This document shows positions 27,049-36,304 of a DNA stretch of 64,000 nucleotides, in pieces; within the stretch, counting starts at the first letter, position 1; every line of letters begins with the position of its first letter. A program made the translations under genes and the position numbers. The stretch covers positions 124,001-188,000 of the forward strand of contig NZ_JASHIU010000002.1 of the NCBI RefSeq assembly GCF_030733545.1, given 5' to 3'. This stretch comes from Oceanicaulis sp. MMSF_3324 (GTDB taxonomy: Bacteria; Pseudomonadota; Alphaproteobacteria; Caulobacterales; Maricaulaceae). Below the pieces are notes generated by a model. It was not told the DNA's origin, made no database searches, and worked only from the letters and a program-made list of their open reading frames with translations.

Positions 27049-27401
27049 AAGGCTCCCTCGTCGTCGAATACTCGGCGGCGGCGCTTGCGCCAGCGATGTG
27101 AAACTAGGGAGAGACCGGATTTCAGCCTCTCAGAGCGCGCCGGGCTTCATCGAAGGAAACCACCCCATGCGGGCGCACAGGCTCTGATCGGGGCGTTGAG
27201 CACGCTGTCAGGCGGCTGCCGCCCGTCGAGCCGAGGGGGAACATAGCCATTCGCACTCAAAAGAAAACAGGCTTACGGAAGTTTCTTGCGCACGTCATAA
27301 ACTGAAGAACGCGCAGCGACGTTTACGCGGCTGAAACCGCGTTTGGGTTAAACAAGGGTTCCAAGCGGGGAAAAGCCCTGTGCAACAACGCGAGAAGAGC
27401 G
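27049..27401. other. Divergent intergenic region between the KamA-like gene and fliI
   Basis: 353 nt that must hold promoters in both directions. An inverted repeat ACGCGG-CTGAAA-CCGCGT is at 27325-27342, followed by TTGGGTTAAAC, 53 nt before the fliI start. I find no convincing sigma-54 (TGGC...TTGC) element and no full CtrA box, and no small gene. Confidence 0.4.
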
Positions 27402-28712
27402 GTGGATAGCCTGATCGACCGGATCTCCAACCTGGAGACCCGAACGTTCAAAGGCCGTGTGTCAGCGGTCAATGGCCTCCTGGTTGAGGCGGAAGGGCCG
27501 GCGATGGCCCTGACCCTTGGCGCACGCGCTCATCTTGATGGTCCCGTCAAAGCCAGCTTCGAGGTTGTCGGCTTTCGCGGCGACACTGCCCTGATGATGG
27601 CCTATGACGATCTGACCGGCGTCAGACCGGGCGCGATCGCGACGCTGGATCCGCGCGGTGACGCGATCCGACCGCACAAGGCCTGGCTGGGCCGGGTCAT
27701 GGACAGTTTCTGCCGTCCCCAGGATTCCATGGGCTTTTTGCCCGAAGGCGATGTGGAGTACGCGCTCAAGGGCCGTCCGCCGGGCGCACACAGCCGACAG
27801 CGTCTGGGCGAGCGTCTGGATCTGGGCGTGCGCGCCATGAATGTCTTCACGCCCATGCGCCTGGGGCAGCGCCTGGGCGTCTTCGCCGGGTCGGGCGTGG
27901 GCAAGTCCGTCTTGCTCTCCATGCTGGCGCGGGGCTCTGAAGCGGATGTCATCGTCATCGGCCTGATCGGCGAACGGGGCCGCGAAGCGCGCGAATTCGT
28001 CGAGGATGTGCTGGGCCCGGAAGGCCGAGCGCGCTCGGTCGTTATTACGGAAACGTCCGACGCCCCCGCCCTGGCGCGACGCCGAGCCTGTTACACCACC
28101 ATGGCGACCGCGGAGTATTTCCGCGATCAGGGGCTGAATGTCCTGTGCCTGATGGATTCCATCACCCGTTTCGCCCTCGCCCAGCGCGAAGTCGGTCTCG
28201 CCGCCGGCGAGCCTCCGACCACGCGCGGCTATACGCCTTCGGTTTTCGCCGAACTGCCTGCGCTGCTTGAGCGCGCCGGCCCCGGCCCCCAGGGCACGGG
28301 TACGATCACGGGTCTGTTCACCGTGCTGGTGGACGGGGACGATCATAACGAACCCATTGCGGACGCCGTTCGCGGCATTCTGGACGGCCATATTGTCATG
28401 GCGCGTTCAATCGCCGAGCGCGGACGTTTCCCCGCGATCGACATTCTCAAATCGATTTCTCGCTCTGCGCCCGAAGTCTATGCGCCCGAAGAGGCGCCGC
28501 TCGCGCGTGAAGCTCGAAAACTCCTCGCCGCCTATGCGGACATGGAGGAGCTGATCCGACTGGGAGCCTATTCCAGCGGATCGAACCCGGAGGTGGACCG
28601 GGCCATAGCGGTCAATGAACCGCTGGAAGCATTCCTGGGACAGGGAAAAGACGAGACCTCTTCGATTGAAGAGAGCTTCGCACACCTGGCCGGGATTTTG
28701 GGTGATGGATAG
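27402..28712 (+). CDS. fliI: Flagellum-specific ATPase FliI
   Basis: Cytoplasmic hexameric ATPase of the flagellar type III export apparatus, an F1-beta homologue. 436 residues, GTG start. Walker A is AGSGVGKS (about 162-169), Walker B ends LCLMDSITR, and [13 protein letters not shown] is the conserved catalytic-Glu segment. [25 protein letters not shown] is a FliI/type III hallmark distinguishing it from Rho or F1. fliJ follows after 9 nt. Confidence 0.96.
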   Translation: MDSLIDRISNLETRTFKGRVSAVNGLLVEAEGPAMALTLGARAHLDGPVKASFEVVGFRGDTALMMAYDDLTGVRPGAIATLDPRGDAIRPHKAWLGRVMDSFCRPQDSMGFLPEGDVEYALKGRPPGAHSRQRLGERLDLGVRAMNVFTPMRLGQRLGVFAGSGVGKSVLLSMLARGSEADVIVIGLIGERGREAREFVEDVLGPEGRARSVVITETSDAPALARRRACYTTMATAEYFRDQGLNVLCLMDSITRFALAQREVGLAAGEPPTTRGYTPSVFAELPALLERAGPGPQGTGTITGLFTVLVDGDDHNEPIADAVRGILDGHIVMARSIAERGRFPAIDILKSISRSAPEVYAPEEAPLAREARKLLAAYADMEELIRLGAYSSGSNPEVDRAIAVNEPLEAFLGQGKDETSSIEESFAHLAGILGDG

Positions 28713-28721
28713 GGATAAGAC

Positions 28722-29141
28722 ATGGCGACACGTTCACACGCACCGCTGATCCGGCTGGCCCGGTTCAAAGTGGAAGAACTGCAAAAGCAGATGGCCGAGA
28801 TCGAACGCGCTCGCGCCTCGATCAACGACCAGATCGACCGGCTTGAGGAAAGCGTTCCTGAAGAGCAGGCGATCGCCGAGGAAAACCGCGACGGTTATCT
28901 GGCCTATGGCAGCTATGCCCGCTCGGTGATCCAGCGCAAGGACAAGCTGCGCACCTCTCTGGGTGAAGTGGACGCCCAGGCGGATGAGCTGCGCGGACGG
29001 CTGGAAGCGGCTTTTGCGGATCTGAAGAAATACGAGCTGCTCGAAGAGCGGCGCCTGTCACGCATCCAGGATGCGCTCAAGGCCGCTGAACAAGCGCAGA
29101 TGGACGAAATTGCGGGCCAGATTCGACGCCGCGCGCAGTAG
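28722..29141 (+). CDS. fliJ: Flagellar export protein FliJ
   Basis: 139 residues, almost wholly alpha-helical and charged, predicted as an antiparallel coiled coil (helices about 12-50 and 62-135). FliJ sits in the centre of the FliI ring like the gamma subunit of F1 and helps couple export to the proton gradient. Sequence conservation is weak in this family; the call rests on length, coiled-coil pattern and the tight coupling to fliI. Confidence 0.88.
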   Translation: MATRSHAPLIRLARFKVEELQKQMAEIERARASINDQIDRLEESVPEEQAIAEENRDGYLAYGSYARSVIQRKDKLRTSLGEVDAQADELRGRLEAAFADLKKYELLEERRLSRIQDALKAAEQAQMDEIAGQIRRRAQ

Positions 29142-29166
29142 ACGACAAGAATCGCTTCAAGTCGCA

Positions 29167-29186
29167 ACAGGCGTGACAACGCCTGT
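29167..29186 (+). terminator. Hairpin after fliJ
   Basis: ACAGGCG, loop TGACAA, CGCCTGT, 25 nt after the fliJ stop. A TTTT follows only 8 nt later, so it is a possible but not strong intrinsic terminator. Confidence 0.45.
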
Positions 29187-29201
29187 CAGGGGAGTTTTGG
29201 C

Positions 29202-29229
29202 TTGAACCCAATCCTTTACACGGTATTAA
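29202..29229 (+). promoter_or_regulatory. Candidate sigma-70-type promoter
   Basis: TTGAAC (29202-29207) and TATTAA (29224-29229) with 16-nt spacing, 34 nt before the start of the following gene. It lies in one of the few AT-rich patches here. Confidence 0.4.
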
Positions 29230-29262
29230 TCCTTTCCAGAACGAGCGGATCCTGGGGGGGAT

Positions 29263-29931
29263 ATGAAGAGGCGCCGTATACTGGAGTTGGGACTGGCTGC
29301 GCTCGTCGCAGGCAGCGGCCTGTTTGCAGCGTTCGCGCCTGGCGCCGCACCCGATGCCCCGAGGCACGACATGGATCCGGCGCTCACCGGTTCGTCCCTG
29401 CCAACCCCGCGCCTTAATCCCGCATCCTTGCGCAATCCGGACCTCTATCGCGACCTGCGCATCTCCGACGCTTCACGCCAGGTGGCAAACGCCATCATGA
29501 GCCAGTCTGTCAGGCCGATGGACGCCGCGCCTGCCACACCCCGGTCATCACCCCATATCGCCATGGAAGGCTTCGCCATCTCCCCGCGTGCGGAATCCGA
29601 TTCCGGGGATGGCTGGTCCGCAACCGCCCTGGGCGTGCAAGTGCGCGTCACGCCAGACGCAGGCGCGTCAGAACCGCAATGGTGGATTGTTGGCGGCGTC
29701 GGCCGTGAAAGCTATGCGGTCTCTCCCGGAAGTCTGCGGGAGTTCACCGTCGCGCCATTCTCTTCGGAAACCGTGATTGGCGACACTCATGTGGGCGTTG
29801 CCATGAAGCTCTCGGACCGGGCGCACGCCAGTTTCGGCTATGTGCGCGAACAGCGGGAGTTCCACCTCGGGCGCGAGGACTGGGAGGAAGACGAACACTT
29901 CCTCGGCATTGGCCTGCACGCCCGCTGGTAG
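29263..29931 (+). CDS. Exported protein of unknown function
   Basis: 222 residues, preceded by GGGGGG. A basic N-terminus (MKRRR) and hydrophobic segment (about 9-27) form a signal peptide or anchor. The middle (30-105) is Pro/Ala-rich and probably disordered. The last 110 residues alternate in a way that suggests beta-strands (GWSATALGVQVRVTP, WWIVGGVGRESYAV, THVGVAMKLSDRAHASFGYVRE) and end GLHARW with a terminal aromatic, like a small outer-membrane barrel or barrel fragment. I do not recognise the family. It lies between fliJ and cheR (convergent with cheR, 5-nt gap). Confidence 0.72.
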   Translation: MKRRRILELGLAALVAGSGLFAAFAPGAAPDAPRHDMDPALTGSSLPTPRLNPASLRNPDLYRDLRISDASRQVANAIMSQSVRPMDAAPATPRSSPHIAMEGFAISPRAESDSGDGWSATALGVQVRVTPDAGASEPQWWIVGGVGRESYAVSPGSLREFTVAPFSSETVIGDTHVGVAMKLSDRAHASFGYVREQREFHLGREDWEEDEHFLGIGLHARW

Positions 29932-29936
29932 TGCGA

Positions 29937-30767
29937 TCAGGCCGCAGAGGCCAGTTTCGCGGCCATGGCCGGCTTGGCGTACAGACCGCGATGACCGCTG
30001 ATCGGACGCAGGCTGTCGGTCAGGCCCACCACGGTTTCCGCAGCACCAAGCAGCAAGAAACCGTCATCGGCCAGCTGAGCCGCCAGGCGGTCCAGCACTT
30101 TCGCCTTCGTCTGGATGTCAAAGTAGATCAGCACATTGCGACAGAAGATGACGTCCATCTTGCCATAGCGTGCAAAGTCATCGAGCAGGTTGGCCTGCTC
30201 GAAACGCACTTTCTGGCGCAGTTGCGGTTTGATCCGCCAGGAATCCCCCACCTGGTCGAAATGCTTCACCAGACGCTGGATCGGCAAGCCGCGCTGGACC
30301 TCGAACTGGGTGTAGATGCCGGCTTTCGCCTTTTCCAGCACCGGCGCGCTCATATCCGTCGCCAGAATATCCGCGCTGAGGCCGGGAATTTCATCAAGCA
30401 GCATGCCCAGGGAGTAAGGTTCCTGTCCCGAGGACGCCGCGGCGCACCAGATTTTCAGCTGACGCCCCATGCGCGTGGACTTCAGCGACGGCGCGATCAC
30501 GTTCTCGAACAGGTCGAACGGCGTCTTGTCACGGAAGAAAAAGGTTTCATGCGTGGCGAGCGCCTCACTGGCGGCGACGCACAGACGATGATCGCCGCGC
30601 ATCATCGCATCCACCAGGGCTTCGACGGACGCAAACCCTTCCTTGCGGGCCAGCGGACCCAGCCGACTGTCGATCAGATAGGCCTTTTCCTGGCCCAGCA
30701 CCAAGCCTGAACGCTTGCGAACATCCTGACAGAGAAAGTCGAACTTGTTTGAAGGAAGAGCGCTCAT
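29937..30767 (-). CDS. cheR: Chemotaxis protein methyltransferase CheR
   Basis: SAM-dependent methylase that esterifies glutamates of chemoreceptors. 276 residues: N-terminal helical domain (about 1-85), then the methyltransferase domain with ETFFFRDKTPFDLFENV, the SAM-binding loop CAAASSGQEPYSLGML, and FCRNVLIYFD. It is the last gene of the che run; its ATG overlaps the cheB stop by 4 nt. Confidence 0.95.
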   Translation of the reverse strand: MSALPSNKFDFLCQDVRKRSGLVLGQEKAYLIDSRLGPLARKEGFASVEALVDAMMRGDHRLCVAASEALATHETFFFRDKTPFDLFENVIAPSLKSTRMGRQLKIWCAAASSGQEPYSLGMLLDEIPGLSADILATDMSAPVLEKAKAGIYTQFEVQRGLPIQRLVKHFDQVGDSWRIKPQLRQKVRFEQANLLDDFARYGKMDVIFCRNVLIYFDIQTKAKVLDRLAAQLADDGFLLLGAAETVVGLTDSLRPISGHRGLYAKPAMAAKLASAA

Positions 30768-31840
30768 AGCGGTCCTTTCAGGCGCCGGGTCAATTCCGGT
30801 CCAATGTCTTTAAGGCTTAGAATTTGATCTGCAAGTCCAGCTTCGGCGATGGCGCCTGGCATGCCCCAGACGACCGAAGACGCCTGGTCCTGGACAATCA
30901 CCTGACCGCCGGCGTCGCGCACCGTGCGAGCGCCGTCCCGGCCATCATGACCCATACCGGTCAGAACCACCGCCAGCACGCCATTGCCCACCACCTTGGC
31001 GCAGCTGTTGAACAGCGGATCCACGGCCGGACGACAGAAATTCACCGGCGGGGACTGATCGAGATGGGCCGAGAGCACGCCATTGGTGGATTTCAGCGTC
31101 ATGTGGAAATCGCCCGGCGCAAGATAGATCCGGCCCGGACGCAGCGGTTCGCCTTCCTTGGCTTCCGCCGCCGGCATGCCCAGCTTGCTCAGATGCTCGG
31201 CCAGAATGGCGGTGAACAGCTTGGGCATGTGCTGGGTGATCACGATCGGCACATTGGTGTCGCGCGGCAGCGCGCCAATCACGTCACGGAGCGCTTGCGG
31301 CCCCCCCGTCGAGGAGCCGATGGCGATCAGGCTGGGCCGACGCGCCGGCGCCACGGGGCGCGGAATGGCGGGCTTGACCGCCACCGGACGCGGCGGAACG
31401 CCCGCGGGGCGCGGGCTGAGCGCGACCAGCTTGTCGAGCAATTCCTTGCGATAGGCTTCGGCCCCCGCCACACGACCCGCTTCGGGTTTGGGGGCATAGT
31501 CGGCCGCGCCCAATGACAGGGCGCGCATGGTGATCTCGCCGCCCTTCAGGGTCAGCGTGGACGCCATGACGACCTTGGCCTTGGGACAGGCCTTGAGGAT
31601 TTGCGGCAAGGCGGTCAGACCGTCCATACGTGGCATCTCGATGTCGAGAACCACGATATCGGGCTGCAATTCAGCGGCCTTGCGCACCCCGACTTCACCG
31701 TCAGAACAGGTTGCAGCGACCTGAAGACGGGAGTCCGCCTCGATCCAGCGCGAGACCAGACCGCGCACCACGGCGCTGTCGTCAATGATCAAAACGCTGG
31801 GCAGTCCCGACCGACCTGCAGTGGAAGGTGATGCACTCAC
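30764..31840 (-). CDS. cheB: Chemotaxis protein-glutamate methylesterase CheB
   Basis: 358 residues, GTG start. Receiver domain (about 14-130) with phospho-acceptor in IVVLDIEMPRMDG, a Pro/Arg-rich linker, then the esterase domain (about 170-350) with catalytic Ser in AIGSSTGGPQAL, His in ITQHMP and Asp in LTGMGHDG. It demethylates and deamidates chemoreceptors when phosphorylated by CheA. Overlaps cheR by 4 nt. Confidence 0.96.
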   Translation of the reverse strand: MSASPSTAGRSGLPSVLIIDDSAVVRGLVSRWIEADSRLQVAATCSDGEVGVRKAAELQPDIVVLDIEMPRMDGLTALPQILKACPKAKVVMASTLTLKGGEITMRALSLGAADYAPKPEAGRVAGAEAYRKELLDKLVALSPRPAGVPPRPVAVKPAIPRPVAPARRPSLIAIGSSTGGPQALRDVIGALPRDTNVPIVITQHMPKLFTAILAEHLSKLGMPAAEAKEGEPLRPGRIYLAPGDFHMTLKSTNGVLSAHLDQSPPVNFCRPAVDPLFNSCAKVVGNGVLAVVLTGMGHDGRDGARTVRDAGGQVIVQDQASSVVWGMPGAIAEAGLADQILSLKDIGPELTRRLKGPL

Positions 31841-31854
31841 TTGGTTGTTCCGAT

Positions 31855-32220
31855 CTAGACCAGGCCGGTTTCGGCGAACTTGGATTCAATGATATCGCCG
31901 TCGAAAGGCTTCATGACGTACTCATCCGCGCCCGCGCGCAGCGCCTGAGTGATATGCGCCATGTCGTTTTCCGTGGTACAGAAGACAACGACCGGTTTCT
32001 TGCCGTTCGGCTCTTCGCGCAGCTTGATCAGGAAATCGAGGCCGTTCATCACCGGCATGTTCCAGTCCAGCAGAACGGCGTCCGGCATGGTCTTCTTGCA
32101 GAAGTCCAGCGCCTGCTGACCGTCGGCGGCTTCCTCGCACGCAAACCCCAGGTCTTCGACGATCTTACGCGCGACTTTCCGGATCACCCGGCTGTCATCC
32201 ACAACAAGGCAGGTTTTCAT
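31855..32220 (-). CDS. cheY: Chemotaxis response regulator CheY
   Basis: Single-domain receiver of 121 residues, starting MKTCLVVDDSR; the ATG 6 nt upstream is too close to the GGAG. Acid pair DD at 9-10, phospho-acceptor Asp in AVLLDWNMPVMNG, Thr in FCTTEND and Lys in VMKPFD. It presumably carries the CheA signal to the flagellar motor. Position between cheW and cheB supports CheY over a cell-cycle receiver such as CpdR or DivK. Confidence 0.9.
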   Translation of the reverse strand: MKTCLVVDDSRVIRKVARKIVEDLGFACEEAADGQQALDFCKKTMPDAVLLDWNMPVMNGLDFLIKLREEPNGKKPVVVFCTTENDMAHITQALRAGADEYVMKPFDGDIIESKFAETGLV

Positions 32221-32235
32221 ACCCATGCTCCAAAA

Positions 32236-32685
32236 TTAAGCCGCAAGACCGCCTTGCCAGGCGATGAGGGCTCGAATGTCCAAAACCGCCAACAAGTCTT
32301 TTTCCAATCGGTGCACGCCCTTGAGCAGGACGCGCCATTTCGGATCCAGATGAGCCGGGGTGGGTTCAAGCGTATCGGATTTCAGCCGCATGACTTCGCC
32401 GACTTCGTCGACCAGAACGCCGAAGAGTTCGGTGCCCTCTTCAAGCCCCAGCGCCATGACGTTTGCGCCCGGCTCGCGCGGCGGCAGGCCCAGGCGGTGC
32501 CGGGCGTCCACGGCCGTCACGATGCGACCACGCAGGTTCAGAAGGCCCGCGATCTCACCCGGCGCACGCGGGACGGATGTAACGTCCTGCGGCGAGAAGA
32601 CTTCCCGGATCTGCTTAACTTCGACGCCGAGCAATTGATCGCCAATTCGGACCGTGACGTATTCGAAGCTATCTTCAACAGACAT
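32236..32685 (-). CDS. cheW: Chemotaxis coupling protein CheW
   Basis: 149 residues, a single CheW/SH3-like domain with EYVTVRIGDQLLGVEVKQIREVF, SVPRAPGEIAGLLNLRGRIVTAVD and VLVDEVGEVM. It links chemoreceptors to CheA. Ribosome site GGAGAG; it follows cheA by 13 nt. Confidence 0.96.
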   Translation of the reverse strand: MSVEDSFEYVTVRIGDQLLGVEVKQIREVFSPQDVTSVPRAPGEIAGLLNLRGRIVTAVDARHRLGLPPREPGANVMALGLEEGTELFGVLVDEVGEVMRLKSDTLEPTPAHLDPKWRVLLKGVHRLEKDLLAVLDIRALIAWQGGLAA

Positions 32686-32698
32686 GCCCTGCTCTCCT

Positions 32699-35467
32699 CT
32701 AGGCCGCGCTGCGCGCGGCTTGATCCAGCGCTGCGATCAGACCGCCGCGATCCCCGGCCGGCATGATGGCGACAAAGCCGTCCGTCGACTGGGTGTAATC
32801 GTGTTCACCGACGCCCAGTCTAGGCACATTGGTGTAAACACCTTCTTCCTGAAGACGCGCAAGTGCAGCGGGATCGCCGACCAGCACATCATATTCCGCG
32901 CCCATGGTCGCCGCATCGCGCGCTTCGTGCAGTCCGCCTGCAACGGTGACGTCATAGCCGGCCGCCGCCAGAAGCGGCGCAAGCATGCGGCGCGAGAACG
33001 CGTCCGCTTCAACCAGCAAGACAGCGTTGCGGCCCGTGCTGGACTTGCCCTTGCGCTGCGGCGCGCCGTTCCAGGCTCGCTGCATGTGCCAGGCGATGTC
33101 GAGCACTTCGGTCGCCTTGCCCTTGATGATGGCGGAACCGATCACGCCGGGACGCTCCGAGCCCATTTCCAGATCGAGGCGCTCTTCCACCACATCGAGG
33201 ATTTCGTCCACCGCGACACCGGCTGAGCGGCCGTCCTCGGCGAACACCAGCACCGGCTGGCGGCCTTCTGTCGGGAAATGGTCCATGCCGCCGGCATGCG
33301 CCAGAGGCAGCAGGCGTCCACGGTACTGAACCACATAGCGACCATCGGTCTGCTCGATCGTCTGGGCTTCGAAATCCTCCAGACGCGTGATGAGGCTGAC
33401 CGGCACCGCCTTGGGCTCCTCGCCCCCGGCGCGGACCAGCAGCAGACGCTGACGACCATTGGCGCCTTGCGCCTCGGCGGCGTCCTCGGCGGCGGCGTCG
33501 CTCTGCTCTTCGCCTTCGGCGGAAGAGGTTTCCTGCGCCAGGCCGTTCGGGTCGAGGATCATGATCACCGAACCGTCGCCGAGAATGGTCGCGCCGGAGA
33601 ACACATTGATGCTCCGCAGCGGCCCGGACAGCGGCTTGACCACGATCTCCTCGGTGTCGAGCACGTCGTCCACTACAAGACCGATCTTGCGGCCGGCGGC
33701 TTCGAGAACGATGACATAGCCCGTCATGTCCTCGGCGCTGGTGTGCTCGGCCGTATTCAGGACCTCGCTCAGCGCGATCACCGGCAGAAGACGGTCACGC
33801 AGGCGGATCATGTTCGCGCCATTCAGCGTCTCGACCGCAATCGAGGAGCCGGCGCCCACACGGACCAGTTCGCGCACCGACAATTGCGGCGCCGCGAAGC
33901 GGTCCTCGCCCGACTTGACGATCAGAGCGGAGACGATCGCCAGCGTCAGCGGGATCTTGATGGTGAAGGTGGTGCCTTTGCCCTGCTCGGAGAACAGGTC
34001 AATGGAACCGCCAATCTGTTCGATATTGGTGCGCACCACATCCATGCCGACGCCCCGGCCGGACAGGTTGGTGACCGCAGCCGCCGTAGAGAAGCCCGGC
34101 GCGAAAATATAGCGCTGGATCTGGGCTTCGCTCATGTTCTCGAGCTCGGCCTCGCTGGCGAGACCTTTCTCGATCACCTTCTGGCGGATCTTCTCGGCGT
34201 TGAGTCCGCGACCGTCATCAATGATCTTCATGATGATGGCGCCGCCTTCGTGATAGGCGGAGAGCTTCACGGTGCCCATTTCATTCTTGCCCGCAGCCGC
34301 ACGCTCATCAGGCGTCTCAAGGCCATGGTCGCAGGAATTGCGGATCATGTGGGTGAGCGGATCACGGATCAGCTCAAGCACCTGACGGTCCAGCTCGGTG
34401 TCTTCACCTTCCTGGACCAGGCGGATCTTCTTGCCGAGTTCCTGGCTCACATCGCGCACGATGCGCGGCAGCTTGCGCCAGGCGTCACCGACCGGCTGCA
34501 TGCGTGTCTTCATCACGCCGTCCTGCAGCTCCGCCGTCACGGACGACAGGCGCTGCAGCGGAGTCTTGAGAGCGGAATCGTCGTTATCCCGCACGATCTG
34601 GTGCAGCTGGTTCCGCGCCAGCACCAGCTCGGACACCGTCGTCATCAGATTTTCAAGCGTATCCACATTCACGCGGATCGTGGCCTGAGTGCGATGGGCC
34701 TGCTGCTGACCGGCGTCGTCATTGGCCGGCGCCTTGCTCTCGGACTTGGCCGCAGGAGCGGGCGCGGCCGATTCCGCTTTCACCGGCGCGTCGACATGAG
34801 CCGGCTCGGCGTCATGCTCATCCTCATCCGCATCGGCTTCAGCATCGTGAGCCGTTTCAGCCTCGGCTTCGAACTCGGGGCCCGGCGTTGACAGGAAGGC
34901 GGCTTCAAGATCGGCGAGCGACACTTCGCCCGGCCGCAGCTCGCGGCCCAGATCCGCGTCAAATCCGGTCGCCGCGTCATCCGCAGTCGCCTGGACTTCA
35001 GGTTCGGGTTCGGGCTCGGGGGCGGGTTCAGGCTCGGGCGCGGGCGCAGCGGCGACCGGCTCCGCCGGCGCAGCCGCTTCCGGATCACCATGCCCCTGGG
35101 ACAGAGATTCCAGTCGATCAATCAGATCGCGGTCATCCCCGGCCGGCTCCACACCGGTTTGCTCGAGACCGTTGGTGATCTCCTTGATCCGGTCAAGGGA
35201 TTTGAGGACCACGGTCACCGCGTTGGAGTCAGCGACCATGTCGCCATCGCGGAACTTGCCCAGAAGCGTTTCACCCGCATGGGCGATCGCTTCCAGCCGT
35301 TCCAGGCCGAGGAACCCGCAGGTCCCCTTAATGGTATGAAGCAGCCGGAAAATATTATCCAGCGTCGCGCGATCCGTCGGATCCGCCTCAAATTTAACAA
35401 GCTCAACGTCAATGACGTCGAGGCTCTCCGACGTCTCTGCGAGGAACTCGCCGATCAACTCATCCAT
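32699..35467 (-). CDS. cheA: Chemotaxis histidine kinase CheA with extra CheW-like and degenerate receiver domains
   Basis: 922 residues, much longer than classical CheA (about 650-700). Order: Hpt domain (1-105) with phosphorylated His44 in LLHTIKGTCGF; an acidic Pro/Glu/Ala linker (106-258, including an EPEPAPEPEPEPE run) with no recognisable CheY-binding P2 domain; P3 dimerisation helices (262-330); HATPase (345-505) with HMIRNSCDHGLE, DDGRG and GRGVGMDVV; a CheW-like P5 domain (508-645); a second weaker CheW-like domain (about 672-800); and a receiver-like end (813-918) that keeps an acidic residue at 865 but has Met902 where the conserved Lys should be. Core kinase motifs are intact. No chemoreceptor gene lies in the window. 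Confidence 0.95.
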   Translation of the reverse strand: MDELIGEFLAETSESLDVIDVELVKFEADPTDRATLDNIFRLLHTIKGTCGFLGLERLEAIAHAGETLLGKFRDGDMVADSNAVTVVLKSLDRIKEITNGLEQTGVEPAGDDRDLIDRLESLSQGHGDPEAAAPAEPVAAAPAPEPEPAPEPEPEPEVQATADDAATGFDADLGRELRPGEVSLADLEAAFLSTPGPEFEAEAETAHDAEADADEDEHDAEPAHVDAPVKAESAAPAPAAKSESKAPANDDAGQQQAHRTQATIRVNVDTLENLMTTVSELVLARNQLHQIVRDNDDSALKTPLQRLSSVTAELQDGVMKTRMQPVGDAWRKLPRIVRDVSQELGKKIRLVQEGEDTELDRQVLELIRDPLTHMIRNSCDHGLETPDERAAAGKNEMGTVKLSAYHEGGAIIMKIIDDGRGLNAEKIRQKVIEKGLASEAELENMSEAQIQRYIFAPGFSTAAAVTNLSGRGVGMDVVRTNIEQIGGSIDLFSEQGKGTTFTIKIPLTLAIVSALIVKSGEDRFAAPQLSVRELVRVGAGSSIAVETLNGANMIRLRDRLLPVIALSEVLNTAEHTSAEDMTGYVIVLEAAGRKIGLVVDDVLDTEEIVVKPLSGPLRSINVFSGATILGDGSVIMILDPNGLAQETSSAEGEEQSDAAAEDAAEAQGANGRQRLLLVRAGGEEPKAVPVSLITRLEDFEAQTIEQTDGRYVVQYRGRLLPLAHAGGMDHFPTEGRQPVLVFAEDGRSAGVAVDEILDVVEERLDLEMGSERPGVIGSAIIKGKATEVLDIAWHMQRAWNGAPQRKGKSSTGRNAVLLVEADAFSRRMLAPLLAAAGYDVTVAGGLHEARDAATMGAEYDVLVGDPAALARLQEEGVYTNVPRLGVGEHDYTQSTDGFVAIMPAGDRGGLIAALDQAARSAA

Positions 35468-35569
35468 GGTCAGCCCCGGTGTTACAAAGCGGCTTTGTCA
35501 CCAAGACTGTCACGATCAGTGTTAACGCAAGGTTGGGAACCTGCGCATTCCGTCAAATCATGTAAGGGA

Positions 35570-36247
35570 TTATTCGGCGGCCTTGATTTCACTGCCCTCA
35601 GGGCCGATCAGGGCTGCCAGTTCGACCCGGTCGCCGTCCAGTCGCGCCTCGGCGCGGCCGCCGCTCTCACGCGCAATCAACCCAGCGTAGTAGGGCTGGA
35701 TCGAACGGCCATCATAACCGTCTTCAGGACGCTCGCCCCGGATCGCCTTCTGATAGGCCTCATCCAGTCGCAGCCGGGTCCCCTTGGCGGAGACGCGCAG
35801 CCGCGCGCCGCCATCAGCGCTGGGGGTCGCCTCGATGATCACTTCCCCGCCGCGCGGCAAGCTGTCGACGCCGATCCAGATGAGATTCAGGAGCACGCGG
35901 GCTGCCGTCTTGCTGACCGCACCGCTCTCGGAAGGCCAGACAAGGTCCGGACGGGAATCCTCAAACATAGGTCCCGCAAGCGACTTGATCTCTGTCAGGC
36001 TGACCTCGCCGCCTCGCGAGCCGGCGGCGCCGAAACACACCCGGGCGTATTCGAGCTTGGACCGGATCTGCTTGGCGCCGGTCCGCAACAGCGAAATGGC
36101 GTCATCGCGCATGTCCAGCGCGCTTTCATCGTCCAGGACAGACAGGGCTGCACCCATGGCGCTGGTCGGGCCCGCAATGTCATGACAGACGCGGGAGGAC
36201 AGCAAGGCTGCAAGTTCGGCGGCGGTGGGTGCGGTCTCTGTGCTCAT
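35570..36247 (-). CDS. chpT: Histidine phosphotransferase ChpT
   Basis: 225 residues. N-terminal dimerisation/Hpt-like helical hairpin with the phospho-His22 in LLSSRVCHDIAGP, then a degenerate HATPase-like domain without ATP-binding loops (ARVLLNLIWIGVDSLPRGG). In Caulobacter ChpT passes phosphate from CckA to CtrA and CpdR. Here it sits 102 nt upstream of cheA on the same strand, likely heading the che transcript. With ctrA in the same window, two successive relay members are genetically close to the motility genes they control. Confidence 0.93.
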   Translation of the reverse strand: MSTETAPTAAELAALLSSRVCHDIAGPTSAMGAALSVLDDESALDMRDDAISLLRTGAKQIRSKLEYARVCFGAAGSRGGEVSLTEIKSLAGPMFEDSRPDLVWPSESGAVSKTAARVLLNLIWIGVDSLPRGGEVIIEATPSADGGARLRVSAKGTRLRLDEAYQKAIRGERPEDGYDGRSIQPYYAGLIARESGGRAEARLDGDRVELAALIGPEGSEIKAAE

Positions 36248-36304
36248 GGAGAGTATGCTTAATGCGATTCTCGACTGGAAAAGGGTTAACGGCCTGCGTG
36301 AAAA

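Noticed and set aside
33278-34891. 537-codon plus-strand frame opposite cheA
   Set aside because: His/Arg/Gly-rich antisense shadow; cheA is unambiguous on the other strand.
35479-35520. TTGTCAC...CTGTCAC near the cheA start as a Pho box
   Set aside because: The repeat spacing is 12 rather than 11 nt and there is no reason for phosphate control of che genes.
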